From NCBI RefSeq assembly GCF_050496545.1, contig NZ_JBNVZV010000006.1, positions 156,886 to 220,885 on the forward strand: DNA of 64,000 nucleotides, in the 5' to 3' direction. A model generated the notes under the pieces. The model was given only the letters and a program-made list of their open reading frames with translations, ran no database searches and was not told the DNA's origin. Positions within the stretch are counted from its first letter, which is position 1. Each line of letters opens with the position of its first letter. Shown here one piece after another: positions 9,065 through 18,256 of this stretch. Position numbers and translations under genes: made by a program. The DNA is from Phycicoccus avicenniae_A (GTDB taxonomy: Bacteria > Actinomycetota > Actinomycetes > Actinomycetales > Dermatophilaceae).

Positions 9065-9075
9065 GCCACCGCCCC

Positions 9076-9834
9076 ATGGGCAAGGGCTCGGCCGCGGCCG
9101 GTGAGCTCACCCCGCTGCGCCCCGTCACCGAGCTGGTCGACCACCTCCGGGAGGTCACCGGCGTCGCCGTCGACGAGGCGCTGGTCCGGCGTGCCCTGAC
9201 GCACCGCTCGTACGCCTACGAGATGGGCGGTCTGCCGCACAACGAGCGGCTGGAGTTCCTCGGCGACTCCGTGCTGGGTCTCGTCGTCACGACGACCCTC
9301 TACGCGACCAACCCCGACGACTCCGAGGGCCAGCTGGCCAAGCTGCGCGCCGCCGTGGTCAACATGCGGGCGCTCGCCGACGTCGGCCGCACCCTCGGCC
9401 TCGGCGACTTCGTCTTCCTCGGCCGCGGCGAGGAGAGCACCGGGGGCCGCGACAAGGACTCCATCCTCGCCGACACCGTCGAGGCGGTCATCGGGGCGGT
9501 CTACGAGGCGGCGGGCATCGAGGCGGCCGGTGAGCTCGTGCACAGCCTCGTCGACCCGCTCCTCGCGCAGTCGGCCACGCTCGGCGCGGGTCTGGACTGG
9601 AAGACCAGCCTCCAGGAGATCAGCTCGCGGCACGGCCTCGGGTCGCCCGAGTACGTCGTCAGCGAGGACGGGCCCGAGCACGCCAAGTCCTTCGCCGCCG
9701 AGGTGGTCATCGGGGGGTCGGTCCTCGGCCGCGGCACGGGCCGCACGAAGAAGGTCGCCGAGCAGGAGGCCGCGGCGCACGCCTGGACCTCCATCCGGGA
9801 CACCCACGAGGGGGCCGGCGGCGCCGGTGCCTGA
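9076..9834 (+). CDS. rnc: Ribonuclease III
   Basis: 252 residues. Double-strand-specific RNase that processes rRNA precursors and structured mRNAs. The RNase III signature NERLEFLGDSVLGLVV lies near residues 55-70, the second metal-binding acidic patch (KDSILADTVEAVIGAVY) near 130-146, and a C-terminal dsRNA-binding domain runs from DWKTSLQE to TKKVAEQEAAAHAW (~175-240). The start is 12 nt after the rpmF stop. The end overlaps the mutM start by 8 bp. Confidence 0.97.
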   Translation: MGKGSAAAGELTPLRPVTELVDHLREVTGVAVDEALVRRALTHRSYAYEMGGLPHNERLEFLGDSVLGLVVTTTLYATNPDDSEGQLAKLRAAVVNMRALADVGRTLGLGDFVFLGRGEESTGGRDKDSILADTVEAVIGAVYEAAGIEAAGELVHSLVDPLLAQSATLGAGLDWKTSLQEISSRHGLGSPEYVVSEDGPEHAKSFAAEVVIGGSVLGRGTGRTKKVAEQEAAAHAWTSIRDTHEGAGGAGA

Positions 9835-10705
9835 GCTCCCCGAGGTCGAGGTCGTCCGCCGGGGCCTGAGCACGCACGTCGAGGGACGCCGCCTCACGTC
9901 CGTCGAGCTGCGGGGGCACCGGGTCGCCCGTCGGCACGTCGCGGGCCCCGAGGACCTCGCCGCCCGGCTCGCGGGGCGCCGCGTCGCCGCCGTGCGCCGC
10001 CGCGGCAAGTACCTGTGGTGGGACCTCGAGGACGACCTCGGCCTCATCCTCCACCTCGGGATGAGCGGCCAGCTGCTCGTCGAGGACCCCACCGCCCCGG
10101 ACGAGAAGCACCTCCACGCGCGCTTCGGCTTCGCCGACGACGGCCCCGAGCTGCGCTTCGTGGACCAGCGGACCTTCGGCGGGCTGGCGCTCACGGACCT
10201 CGGAGCGGACGGCGTGCCCACGACCATCGCGCACATCGCCCCGGACCTGCTCGAGCCGGCCTTCGACCGCGCCGCGACCGTGCGCCGGATGAAGGCAAAG
10301 GACAGCGCCGTCAAGCGGGTGCTCCTCGACCAGACGGTCGTCTCCGGCATCGGCAACATCTACGCCGACGAGGCACTGTGGCGGGCGCAGGTGCACGGCG
10401 AGCGGCCGGCCTCGGCCCTCACGAAGCCGCGCCTCGGGGCGCTGCTCGACCACGCAACGGAGGTGATGCGCGAGGCGCTGGGGCAGGGCGGCACGAGCTT
10501 CGACGCGCTCTACGTCAACGTCAACGGCGCCTCGGGCTACTTCGACCGCTCGCTCGCCGCGTACGGGCAGGAGGGGCGACCGTGCCGTCGCTGCGGCACG
10601 CCGATCCGGCGCGAGCAGTTCATGAACCGCAGTTCCTTCTCGTGCCCGCGCTGCCAGCCCCGCCCGCGCGGGCCGAGGACGGTCAGGGCAGCGGGATCGG
10701 CTTGA
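9827..10705 (+). CDS. mutM: Formamidopyrimidine-DNA glycosylase (Fpg/MutM)
   Basis: 292 residues from the GTG at 9827, inside the end of rnc. Bifunctional glycosylase/AP lyase that removes 8-oxoguanine and FaPy bases. After Met removal Pro is the N-terminal catalytic residue (PELPEVEVVRRGL), with Glu next to it, and the conserved Lys is in RRGKYLWWDL. The helix-two-turn-helix segment GIGNIYADEALW is near residue 180. The C-terminal zinc finger has four cysteines in CRRCGTPIRREQF and FSCPRC. The last 23 bp overlap the convergent acyltransferase gene. Confidence 0.97.
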   Translation: MPELPEVEVVRRGLSTHVEGRRLTSVELRGHRVARRHVAGPEDLAARLAGRRVAAVRRRGKYLWWDLEDDLGLILHLGMSGQLLVEDPTAPDEKHLHARFGFADDGPELRFVDQRTFGGLALTDLGADGVPTTIAHIAPDLLEPAFDRAATVRRMKAKDSAVKRVLLDQTVVSGIGNIYADEALWRAQVHGERPASALTKPRLGALLDHATEVMREALGQGGTSFDALYVNVNGASGYFDRSLAAYGQEGRPCRRCGTPIRREQFMNRSSFSCPRCQPRPRGPRTVRAAGSA

Positions 10706-12623
10706 GCCGCACGGGCTTCCCGGTGCGCTGCTCCGAGAGCTTCGCGAAGGCCGCCCGCACCGTCGCGCTGTAGAGGTGGGCGCCCCGGATGCTCGGGTGG
10801 ATGCCGTCGGACTGGAGCATCCCGCTGGTGTCGGCCAGGGCGGCGTCCCAGTCGGCGACGACGACGTTGGCGCGCCCCTTGACCACCTCGCGCAGCGTCT
10901 CGTTGTCGGTCTCGGCGCGCGCGTAGCGGCCGTGCACGGTGAGGACGACGACCATCCGGTCGGGGCCGATCTCGTCGAGGGTGCGGTCGATGGCCTTGGC
11001 GTCGGTGCCGAAGTTCGTGCCGAAGGCGAGGACCACGGCGCGGCGCAGCCCGTCACCGCGCTTCCCGACCAGGCCCGGGGCCTCGCTCCACCGGCGGTTG
11101 GAGCGGGCGTCGATGCGGACCTTCGGGAAGTAGTACTCCATCGCCTGCTTGGCGCCGACGAGCATCGAGTCGCCGAAGGCGTCGATCTCGGTGCCGGCGG
11201 GCATCGCCCACGACGCCTTCGCAGCGGCGCTGGGGGAGGCCGACGGGGTGGGGGTGGCGCCGCTCGGCGCGACGCTCGGGGTGGCGGTGGCCGCGGCGGC
11301 CCGGGCGAGCGCGGCCTCGTTGGCCTCGATGAGCTCCTCGGTGGCCGTGCGGTCGGGGGCGGTGACGAGGACGAGCGCGGTGGCCACCGAGGCGGTGGTG
11401 AGGACCCCGACGACGATCCGGGCCCGCCGGGTGCCGGCCGAGCGGAGCCGGCGGGCACCGGCGGCGAGCGCCCCGCCGAAGCCGAGCCGGCGCACGGGTG
11501 TCTCGACGAAGCGGTAGGACAGGTCGGCCGCGGCGACCGTGACGAGCAGCGCCCAGCCGCGGGTCAGGACGTAGTCGAGGCCACCGGGGGCGACCGGCAG
11601 GTCCTGGCCGACGACGAGCACGACCGGCCAGTGCCACAGGTACAGGCCGTAGCTGCGGCTGCCGACCCAGCGAGCGGCCGGCAGGTCGAGCAGTGCCCTG
11701 AGGCGGCCGGGCCGCTCGACGACCACGAGCACGAGCGCGGCGGTGGCCAGCGAGGCGAGGAGGATGCCGCCCCGGAAGGTCAGGGCCGACTGCTCGTCGG
11801 CGAGGACGAGGAGGCCGCCGAGGGTGAGCAGCGCCACGGCCGCGACCGTGCGCCGGTGGCGCTCCCAGAACGACGAGGTGGTCCAGGCGCGGTGCGGGGC
11901 GGCGAGGGCCAGGGCGAGCGCGGCGCCGACCATCAGCCCCGTGGCGTGGGTGTCGGTGCCGTAGTAGACGCGGGTCGGGTGGCCCGGGTCGAGGCGCAGG
12001 GCCATGAGCAGGGCGGAGGCCAGCGCGAGCGCCAGGGCCGCGCCGGCACGCGCGTCGGGGCGGCGGACGACCCGGACCAGGGCGAGGAGGGCGAGCGGCC
12101 AGAGCAGGTAGAACTGCTCCTCGACGGCCAGGCTCCACAGGTTCGCGAGGAGGGTGGGGGAGGTCGCGGCGAAGTAGTCGGTGCCGGCGCCGATCTCCAG
12201 CCAGTTCGAGGTGAAGGTCAGCGCGCCGGCGACCTGGCGCTCGATGCCGACGAGGAGGTCGCTCTCGGTGAGCCGGGCCAGCAGGACCGCCGAGGGGACG
12301 ACGAGCAGCAGGGCCGGGAGCAGGCGGCGGGCGCGGCGGGTCCAGAAGCCACGGAGGTCGACGGTGCCGGTGCGCGCGCGCTCGCGCAGCAGCAGGGTGG
12401 TGATGAGGAACCCGGAGATGACGAAGAAGACGTCAACGCCGAGGAAGCCGCCGGGCAGCCAGGTCGGGTCGAGGTGGAAGGCGATGACCGCGACCACCGC
12501 CAGGGCGCGCAGGCCGTCGAGGCCGGGGAGCCGTCGGTCGGGGCGGGCGGGGGCCGGGGCGGGCGCGACGGTCCCCGGGTCGGTGGTGACCCCACCGCTC
12601 CCGTCGGGCCGGAGCGAGTCCAT
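10683..12623 (-). CDS. Membrane acyltransferase (acyltransferase-3) with C-terminal SGNH hydrolase domain
   Basis: 646 residues. Residues ~30-390 are the membrane acyltransferase: PGLDGLRALAVVAVIAFH, GFLGVDVFFVISGFLITTLL, SLAVEEQFYLLWPLALL and YGLYLWHWPVVLV. A Ser/Pro/Thr-rich linker (~440-475) leads to an SGNH domain with AFGDSMLVGA (nucleophile Ser), AFGTNFG (Asn block) and SDGIHPSIRG (Asp-x-x-His). This resembles actinobacterial O-acetyltransferases of cell-wall or exported polymers. On the minus strand TACCGT ends 7 nt before the ATG, suggesting a leaderless mRNA. It is a distant paralog of the protein at 6065-8179. Confidence 0.93.
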   Translation of the reverse strand: MDSLRPDGSGGVTTDPGTVAPAPAPARPDRRLPGLDGLRALAVVAVIAFHLDPTWLPGGFLGVDVFFVISGFLITTLLLRERARTGTVDLRGFWTRRARRLLPALLLVVPSAVLLARLTESDLLVGIERQVAGALTFTSNWLEIGAGTDYFAATSPTLLANLWSLAVEEQFYLLWPLALLALVRVVRRPDARAGAALALALASALLMALRLDPGHPTRVYYGTDTHATGLMVGAALALALAAPHRAWTTSSFWERHRRTVAAVALLTLGGLLVLADEQSALTFRGGILLASLATAALVLVVVERPGRLRALLDLPAARWVGSRSYGLYLWHWPVVLVVGQDLPVAPGGLDYVLTRGWALLVTVAAADLSYRFVETPVRRLGFGGALAAGARRLRSAGTRRARIVVGVLTTASVATALVLVTAPDRTATEELIEANEAALARAAAATATPSVAPSGATPTPSASPSAAAKASWAMPAGTEIDAFGDSMLVGAKQAMEYYFPKVRIDARSNRRWSEAPGLVGKRGDGLRRAVVLAFGTNFGTDAKAIDRTLDEIGPDRMVVVLTVHGRYARAETDNETLREVVKGRANVVVADWDAALADTSGMLQSDGIHPSIRGAHLYSATVRAAFAKLSEQRTGKPVRLKPIPLP

Positions 12624-12715
12624 GCGGCAACGGTAGTGACGGGTGGGGACAGCGTGACGGAGGCGCGCGGTGGGGCGGGGGACGGGCGTCGCGCGGGGTT
12701 CCTAGGATCGGTGAC

Positions 12716-13027
12716 ATGGACGAGGCGGCGGACGAGGACCGGGGGCTGGTGCGGGGGACGGTCTTCGTGCGCGGGCAGGTGCAGGGGGTCGGCTTCCGCT
12801 GGTGGACCCGGGCCCGGGCGCTGGAGCTCGGGCTCGTCGGGTGGGCACGCAACACCGCGGACGGACGGGTCGAGGTGGTCGCCGAGGGGGAGCGGCCGGC
12901 CATCGAGGCGTTGCACGCCCTGCTGCGTGACGAGCCGTCGGGCGCCGGCCGGCCGGGCCACGTCACGTCGGTGTCGGCACCCCTCTGGTCCCCGGCCAAG
13001 GGGGAGAGCGGTTTCCGGGAGCGCTGA
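12716..13027 (+). CDS. acyP: Acylphosphatase
   Basis: 103 residues. Small alpha/beta ferredoxin-like enzyme that hydrolyses acyl phosphates. The catalytic loop RGQVQGVGFRWW holds the substrate-binding Arg, and the catalytic Asn is in GWARNTADGRVEVVAEG. The C terminus is slightly longer than the ~90-residue norm. TAGGAT (12703-12708) ends 8 nt before the ATG, so the mRNA may be leaderless. Acylphosphatase upstream of smc is common in actinobacteria. Confidence 0.94.
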   Translation: MDEAADEDRGLVRGTVFVRGQVQGVGFRWWTRARALELGLVGWARNTADGRVEVVAEGERPAIEALHALLRDEPSGAGRPGHVTSVSAPLWSPAKGESGFRER

Positions 13028-13030
13028 CGA

Positions 13031-13092
13031 GTCGACGTCGCGCGACATGCCGAGGATCGAGCGCCGAGGTCCGCACGTCGCGCGATCTCGAC
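13031..13092. repeat. Imperfect inverted repeat (15-bp arms) after acylphosphatase
   Basis: Left arm GTCGACGTCGCGCGA (13031-13045) pairs with TCGCGCGATCTCGAC (13078-13092) at 13 of 15 positions, enclosing 32 nt. It begins four bases after the acyP stop and could act as a factor-independent terminator without a T-run, or be an intergenic palindromic element. The rest of the gap up to the chorismate mutase gene shows only that gene's -10. Confidence 0.45.
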
Positions 13093-13160
13093 CACTCCCG
13101 GTGGCGACCGGGACGTGGGACGCGGTGGGGGAGCGCGGCCGGTCTTCCTACGATGGGCCC

Positions 13161-13451
13161 GTGAGCGACATCCCCCCGGACCTCGCGCGGCTGCGCTCGA
13201 GCATCGACAACATCGACGCCGCCCTCGTCCACCTGCTCGCCGAGCGGTTCAAGTGCACGCAGGCGGTCGGCGAGCTCAAGGCCGCCGCCGGGATGCCCGC
13301 CGCCGACCCCGGCCGCGAGGAGGCGCAGGTGGCGCGGCTGCGGGCACTCGCCGACGACTCCGGCCTGGACCCCCAGTTCGCCGAGGCGTTCCTGAACTTC
13401 ATCATCGCCGAGGTCATCCACCACCACGAGCACCTCGCGAACGGCTCCTGA
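13161..13451 (+). CDS. Chorismate mutase (AroQ class)
   Basis: 96 residues, all-helical AroQ type. It converts chorismate to prephenate for Phe/Tyr synthesis. The first helix carries the substrate-binding basic residues in LARLRSSIDNIDAALVHLLAERF, followed by GELKAA; the end is AEAFLNFIIAEVIHHHEHLA. A stand-alone, cytoplasmic domain with no signal peptide, so not the secreted subclass. TACGAT (13149-13154) ends 7 nt before the GTG at 13161, which supports both this start and a leaderless transcript. Confidence 0.93.
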   Translation: MSDIPPDLARLRSSIDNIDAALVHLLAERFKCTQAVGELKAAAGMPAADPGREEAQVARLRALADDSGLDPQFAEAFLNFIIAEVIHHHEHLANGS

Positions 13452-13463
13452 CCCATACCCGGA

Positions 13464-13509
13464 GTCGAGTGCGGAAACGGTCGCTGGGGCGACCACCTCC
13501 GCACTCGAC
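13464..13509. terminator. Nested hairpin between chorismate mutase and smc
   Basis: A perfect 12-bp inverted repeat (GTCGAGTGCGGA at 13464-13475 with TCCGCACTCGAC at 13498-13509) encloses a second perfect 6-bp stem (GGTCGC/GCGACC, 13479-13484/13489-13494) with a TGGG loop. It starts 13 nt after the stop codon. No T-run follows, as usual in high-GC actinobacteria. It could be a terminator or a dispersed palindromic element. The remaining leader of smc (about 155 nt) shows a TAGCAT -10 candidate near 13602. Confidence 0.6.
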
Positions 13510-13666
13510 GCGGGGAGGTCAGTCCCAGGAGTCCCAGTGGCCCCGGGCGTCACAGGCACCACCGGGCGGGCGGCACGTCCCGCCGCCGCGCCGGGGCCCC
13601 GGTAGCATCGCCCGGGTCCCGGCTGCACCCGGGCCGACCCGCACCGACGAGAGCTGACCACGCCGC

Positions 13667-16600
13667 ATGTACCTCAAGACGCTGACCCTCAAGGGGTTCA
13701 AGTCCTTCGCCTCGGCGACGACGATGCGCCTCGAGCCGGGCATCACCTGCGTCGTCGGCCCGAACGGCTCCGGCAAGTCCAACGTCGTCGACGCCCTCGC
13801 GTGGGTGATGGGCGAGCAGGGCGCCAAGAGCCTGCGCGGCGGCAAGATGGAGGACGTCATCTTCGCCGGCACCGCGGGTCGCCCCCCGCTGGGCCGGGCC
13901 GAGGTCAGCCTGACCATCGACAACACCGACGGCGCCCTGCCCATCGACTACTCCGAGGTGACGATCACCCGGACGATGTTCCGTGGCGGCGGCTCCGAGT
14001 ACGCCATCAACGGCACGAACTGCCGCCTGCTCGACGTCCAGGAGCTGCTCTCGGACTCCGGCCTCGGCCGTGAGATGCACGTCATCGTCGGGCAGGGCCA
14101 GCTCGACACCGTCCTGCGGGCGACCCCCGAGGAGCGGCGCGGCTTCATCGAGGAGGCCGCCGGCGTCCTCAAGCACCGCCGCCGAAAGGAGCGGGCGCTG
14201 CGCAAGCTGGAGCAGATGGAGGGCAACCTCACCCGCGTCCAGGACCTCACCGGCGAGATCCGCCGCCAGCTCGGCCCGCTCGGGCGCCAGGCCGAGGCCG
14301 CGCGCCGGGCCGCCGTCGTCCAGGCCGACGTGCGCGACTCCCGGCTGCGGCTGCTCGCCGACGACCTCGTGCAGCTGACCGGCATCGTCGAGCAGGAGGT
14401 CGCCGACGAGACCGCCCTCCTCGAGCGCCGCACCGCCGTCGAGGACGCCCTCGCCACCGTGCGCGCCCGGCTCACCGAGGTCGAGCGGCAGGCCGCCGAC
14501 GCCGCCCCCGAGCTCGGCCGGGCCCAGGAGCGCGTCGTGCGCCTGCAGAGCCTGCGCGACCGGCTCGAGTCCACCGGCTCGGTCGCCGCCGAGCGCGTGC
14601 GCCTGCTCTCCCAGGACGAGGAGCACGAGACCACCTCCGGGCGCGACCCCGAGGAGCTGCGCGCGCAGGCCGCCCAGGCCCGCGAGGCCGAGGGCGTCCT
14701 GCTCGCCGAGATCGAGGAGACCACCGAGGCCCTCCAGGAGGCCGTCGCCGCGCGCGAGGCCGCCGAGGCCGCGTTCACCGCCGAGCAGCAGCGCCTCGCC
14801 CGCCTCGCCCGCGCCGCCGCCGACCGCCGCGAGGGCCTGGCCAAGCTCGCCGGCCAGGTCGGGGCCCGCCGCAGCCGGATCGAGGCCGCCGAGGCCGAGA
14901 TCGGCCGGCTCCAGGTCCTCGTCACCGAGGCCCGCCAGCGCGCCGCCCAGGCCGAGAAGGAGTTCGCCCAGCTCGAGGGCGGCATCGCCCACGACGAGGA
15001 GGGCGAGGAGGGCCTCGACACCACCTACGAGGCCGCCGCCGAGAAGCTGGCGGCCGCCGAGGCCGAGATCGAGCGCCTGCTCACCGACGAGCGGGCCGCC
15101 GAGCGCGACCGGTCCTCGAACCAGGCCCGCCTCGAGGCCCTCGAGATGAGCCTGCGCCGCAAGGACGGCGCCGCCACGCTGCTGGAGGCCGCCGACGACC
15201 GGCACGGCATCCTCGGCGCGGTCACCACGCTCCTGCACGTCAGCGGTGGCCACGAGGCCGCCGTCGCCGCCGCCCTCGGCTGGGCCTCCGAGGCCCTCGC
15301 CGTGGGGTCCGCCGACTCCGCCGCCGCCGCGCTGGCCTCGTTGCGCGAGGGCGACGGCGGGCGCGCGGCGCTCCTCGTCGGCGAGACCGCGAGCCCCGAG
15401 GACCCCGCCACCTGGCCCGACCTCGGCGGCGAGGCCGTGTGGGCCCGCGACGTCGTCGAGGCCGAGGCCGCCGTGAAGCCGGCCGTCGAGCAGCTCCTCG
15501 AGCGGGTCGCCCTGGTCCCCACGGCCGGTCACGCCGTCGCGCTCGTGTCGCGCCATCCCGGCGTCACCGCGGTCACCGCCGACGGCGACGTCTTCGGCCC
15601 CGGCTGGGCGCGCGGCGGCAGCAGTGCCGGCGAGAGCCTCCTCGAGGTGCAGGCCGCCGTCGAGGAGACGCGCACCGCGCTCACCGAGGCATCGGGCCGC
15701 GTGGAACGGAACCGGTTCGCGCTCACCGCTGCCCGCGAGAAGGCCGCCGCGATGACCGCCGACGTCGAGGCCGCGCTCGAGGCGCTGCACGACTCCGACG
15801 CCCGGATGGCCGCCATCGCCGAGCGGCTCGGCGGGCTCGGGGCCTCGATGCGCACCGCCGGCGCCGAGGCCGAGCGCGCGGAGGGCGCCATCGCCGCCGC
15901 CACCGAGCGGCTCGAGGCCGACCGCACCGAGCTCGAGGCCCTGACCACCCGCCTCGCCGAGGCCGAGTCCGAGCCGGTCGAGGACGACGCCGACCCCTCC
16001 ACCGACGAGCGCGACCGCCTCGAGCTCGAGGCCAGCCGCGCCCGCACCGGCGAGACCGAGGTCCGGCTCGCGCTGCGCACCAAGGAGGAGCGGGCCCGCT
16101 CGCTCAAGGGCCGCGCCGACTCCCTCGAGGGCGCCGCCCGCAACGAGATCGCCGCCCGCGAGCGGCTGCGCGAGCGCCGCGAGAAGCGCCGCCGCGAGGC
16201 CGAGGTCGCCGCCGCCGTCCACGAGGCCGCGGCGTACGCCGTGCACCGCGTCGCCGACGCGCTGCGCCGCGCGGGCACCCTGCGGGACGCTGCCGAGGCC
16301 GAGCGCGCCGAGCGCGACCGCGTCGCCTCCGGCCTGCGCCAGGAGCTCTCGGGCGTCCAGGACGAGCTGCGTGACCTCACCGACGCCGCCCACCGCGACG
16401 AGATGGCCCGCGCCCGCCAGCTGGCGCGCATCGAGCAGCTCCAGGCCAAGGCGGTCGAGGAGCTCGGCATCGACCCCGACGTCCTCGTCGAGGAGTTCGG
16501 CCCGCACCAGGCCGTGCCGCACGTCGCCGGACCCGACGACGACCCCGACGCGCTGCCCGAGCCGCAGCCCTACGTGCGCGAGGAGCAGGAGAAGCGGCTG

Positions 16601-17239
16601 CGCAAGGCCGAGCGGGCCCTCTCGGCCCTCGGCCGGGTCAACCCGCTCGCGCTCGAGGAGTACGCAGCCCTCGAGGAGCGGCACACCTTCCTCACCACCC
16701 AGCTCGAGGACCTCAAGCGCTCCAAGCGCGACCTGCTCGACATCGTCAAGGAGGTCGACGAGCGCGTCGAGCAGGTCTTCACGGAGGCCTTCTTCGACAC
16801 CAAGGAGCAGTTCGAGCGGGTCTTCCAGCGGCTCTTCCCCGGAGGCGAGGGGCGCCTCGTGCTCACCGACCCCGACAACATGCTGACCACCGGCATCGAG
16901 GTCGAGGCCCGCCCGCCGGGCAAGAAGGTCAAGCGGCTCAGCCTGCTCTCCGGTGGCGAGCGCTCGCTCGTGGCGGTGGCGCTGCTCGTGGCCATCTTCA
17001 AGGCCCGGCCGAGCCCGTTCTACATCATGGACGAGGTCGAGGCCGCGCTCGACGACACCAACCTCGGCCGGCTCATCACGCTCTTCGAGGAGCTCCGCGA
17101 CTCCAGCCAGCTCATCGTCATCACGCACCAGAAGCGGACGATGGAGGTCGCCGACGCGCTCTACGGCGTCTCGATGCGCGGCGACGGCGTGACGACGGTG
17201 GTCAGCCAGCGCATCCGCGACGTCGCGGCCACCGCCTGA
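13667..17239 (+). CDS. smc: Chromosome segregation protein SMC
   Basis: 1190 residues, full length. ABC-type ATPase of the condensin complex that compacts and segregates chromosomes. It starts MYLKTLTLKGFKSFA, with Walker A GPNGSGKSNVVDAL near residue 33, two long Ala/Glu/Arg-rich coiled coils (~170-490 and ~670-1000), a hinge between them (about 510-650, containing HGILGAVTTLLHV and VTADGDVFGPGW), and a C-terminal head with LSGGERSLVAVALL and Walker B FYIMDEVEAALDD. The scpA/scpB partners are not in the window. The strand-opposite open frame of 1192 residues is a codon-bias artefact. Confidence 0.98.
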   Translation: MYLKTLTLKGFKSFASATTMRLEPGITCVVGPNGSGKSNVVDALAWVMGEQGAKSLRGGKMEDVIFAGTAGRPPLGRAEVSLTIDNTDGALPIDYSEVTITRTMFRGGGSEYAINGTNCRLLDVQELLSDSGLGREMHVIVGQGQLDTVLRATPEERRGFIEEAAGVLKHRRRKERALRKLEQMEGNLTRVQDLTGEIRRQLGPLGRQAEAARRAAVVQADVRDSRLRLLADDLVQLTGIVEQEVADETALLERRTAVEDALATVRARLTEVERQAADAAPELGRAQERVVRLQSLRDRLESTGSVAAERVRLLSQDEEHETTSGRDPEELRAQAAQAREAEGVLLAEIEETTEALQEAVAAREAAEAAFTAEQQRLARLARAAADRREGLAKLAGQVGARRSRIEAAEAEIGRLQVLVTEARQRAAQAEKEFAQLEGGIAHDEEGEEGLDTTYEAAAEKLAAAEAEIERLLTDERAAERDRSSNQARLEALEMSLRRKDGAATLLEAADDRHGILGAVTTLLHVSGGHEAAVAAALGWASEALAVGSADSAAAALASLREGDGGRAALLVGETASPEDPATWPDLGGEAVWARDVVEAEAAVKPAVEQLLERVALVPTAGHAVALVSRHPGVTAVTADGDVFGPGWARGGSSAGESLLEVQAAVEETRTALTEASGRVERNRFALTAAREKAAAMTADVEAALEALHDSDARMAAIAERLGGLGASMRTAGAEAERAEGAIAAATERLEADRTELEALTTRLAEAESEPVEDDADPSTDERDRLELEASRARTGETEVRLALRTKEERARSLKGRADSLEGAARNEIAARERLRERREKRRREAEVAAAVHEAAAYAVHRVADALRRAGTLRDAAEAERAERDRVASGLRQELSGVQDELRDLTDAAHRDEMARARQLARIEQLQAKAVEELGIDPDVLVEEFGPHQAVPHVAGPDDDPDALPEPQPYVREEQEKRLRKAERALSALGRVNPLALEEYAALEERHTFLTTQLEDLKRSKRDLLDIVKEVDERVEQVFTEAFFDTKEQFERVFQRLFPGGEGRLVLTDPDNMLTTGIEVEARPPGKKVKRLSLLSGGERSLVAVALLVAIFKARPSPFYIMDEVEAALDDTNLGRLITLFEELRDSSQLIVITHQKRTMEVADALYGVSMRGDGVTTVVSQRIRDVAATA

Positions 17240-17250
17240 CGTCGTCTGCG

Positions 17251-17269
17251 GCCCGCCGCCTCAGCGGGC
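17251..17269. terminator. Short hairpin between convergent smc and epimerase genes
   Basis: GCCCGC (17251-17256) and GCGGGC (17264-17269) form a 6-bp stem with a 7-nt loop, between two convergent genes only 21 bp apart and partly inside the epimerase 3' end. Weak; position is the main support. Confidence 0.3.
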
Positions 17270-18256
17270 GTGCCAGGCGGTCAGCAGCGCGCGCTCGTCG
17301 TCGTCCTCGAGGCCGGTGCGTCGCGGCTCGTCGGCGGGGCGCTCCTCCTCGTAGCGGAGGACGTCGAGCAGCGTGTCCACGAGCGGGCGGGTGGTGAGGC
17401 CGAGGGCCCGGGCCGCCTCACCGGTGCGGGCCGCGAAGCCGGCGTACTCGGGGAAGGGCAGCCAGAGCGGCAGCGAGCGCGGCCCCATCCACGGACCGAC
17501 CCCCTGCTCCGAGAGCCAGGCCGGGTCGGCGGCCACGGCGCGAGCCCCGGAGCCGGATGCCTCCCGCGCCGCGGCGAGCACACCGCCCAGGGTGGTGGTC
17601 GGTCCGACGGCGTCGACGACACCGGTGGTGCCCGCCTCGCCGCAGCGGACCAGCCACGCGGCGAGGTCGCGGGCGTCGAGCACCTGGGCCGGTTCGCCGA
17701 GGGCGTCGGGCACGAGCACCTCGCCCGGCACCGCGGGGTGGGCGAGGCGCCACGGCCACCAGCCGGTGCGCCCGGAGGTGTCGCCGGGCCCGCCGAGCAG
17801 CCCGGCGCGGGCGACGAGCACCCGCTCGGCGCCGATGCCGTCGAGCACGGAGCGCTCGCAGGCGACCTTCTTGCCCCCGTACTCGTCCGGCTCGTCGCCG
17901 CCGGACTCGAGCGGCGCCAGCAGGGGAGTGGACTCGTCGGCGCCGGGGACCGAGTGGTCGGCGTAGACGTTGCCGGTGGAGACGAACCCCCAGTGCCCGA
18001 CCCGGCCGCGCAGCGCCTCGACGGCCCGGGCCACCTGCCCGGGGTCGCGCGCGACGTCGATGACGGCGTCCCACCGCTCGTCCTCGACCCCACCGAGCCC
18101 GGGCGCCGAGCGGTCGGCGGTCACGAGGCGTGCCCCGTCGGCGGGCGCCCCGGACTCCCCGCGGGCCACGCAGGTGACGTCGTGGCCGGCGGCCAGCCCG
18201 GCGCGGGCGACCTCCCGGCCGAGGAACGCGGTGCCGCCGAGGACGAGCAGCCTCAT
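17261..18256 (-). CDS. NAD-dependent epimerase/dehydratase family protein
   Basis: 331 residues from the ATG at 18256, which overlaps the lepB stop (ATGA). Extended short-chain dehydrogenase fold: MRLLVLGGTAFLGREVA is the nucleotide-binding GxxGxxG, WDAVIDVARDP follows, and YGGKKVACE supplies the YxxxK catalytic pair. It resembles reductase-like proteins annotated as epimerases in actinobacteria; substrate unknown. Probably expressed with the upstream signal peptidase. The C terminus is acidic and charged (RRTGLEDDDERALL). Confidence 0.88.
   Translation of the reverse strand: MRLLVLGGTAFLGREVARAGLAAGHDVTCVARGESGAPADGARLVTADRSAPGLGGVEDERWDAVIDVARDPGQVARAVEALRGRVGHWGFVSTGNVYADHSVPGADESTPLLAPLESGGDEPDEYGGKKVACERSVLDGIGAERVLVARAGLLGGPGDTSGRTGWWPWRLAHPAVPGEVLVPDALGEPAQVLDARDLAAWLVRCGEAGTTGVVDAVGPTTTLGGVLAAAREASGSGARAVAADPAWLSEQGVGPWMGPRSLPLWLPFPEYAGFAARTGEAARALGLTTRPLVDTLLDVLRYEEERPADEPRRTGLEDDDERALLTAWHAR

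Noticed and set aside
13550..17128. 1192-residue minus-strand open frame opposite smc (and similar long antisense frames opposite recG, ftsY/M13, glnD and others)
   Set aside because: These are shadows created by G/C-biased third codon positions; sequences are low complexity, lack motifs and conflict with clear genes on the other strand.
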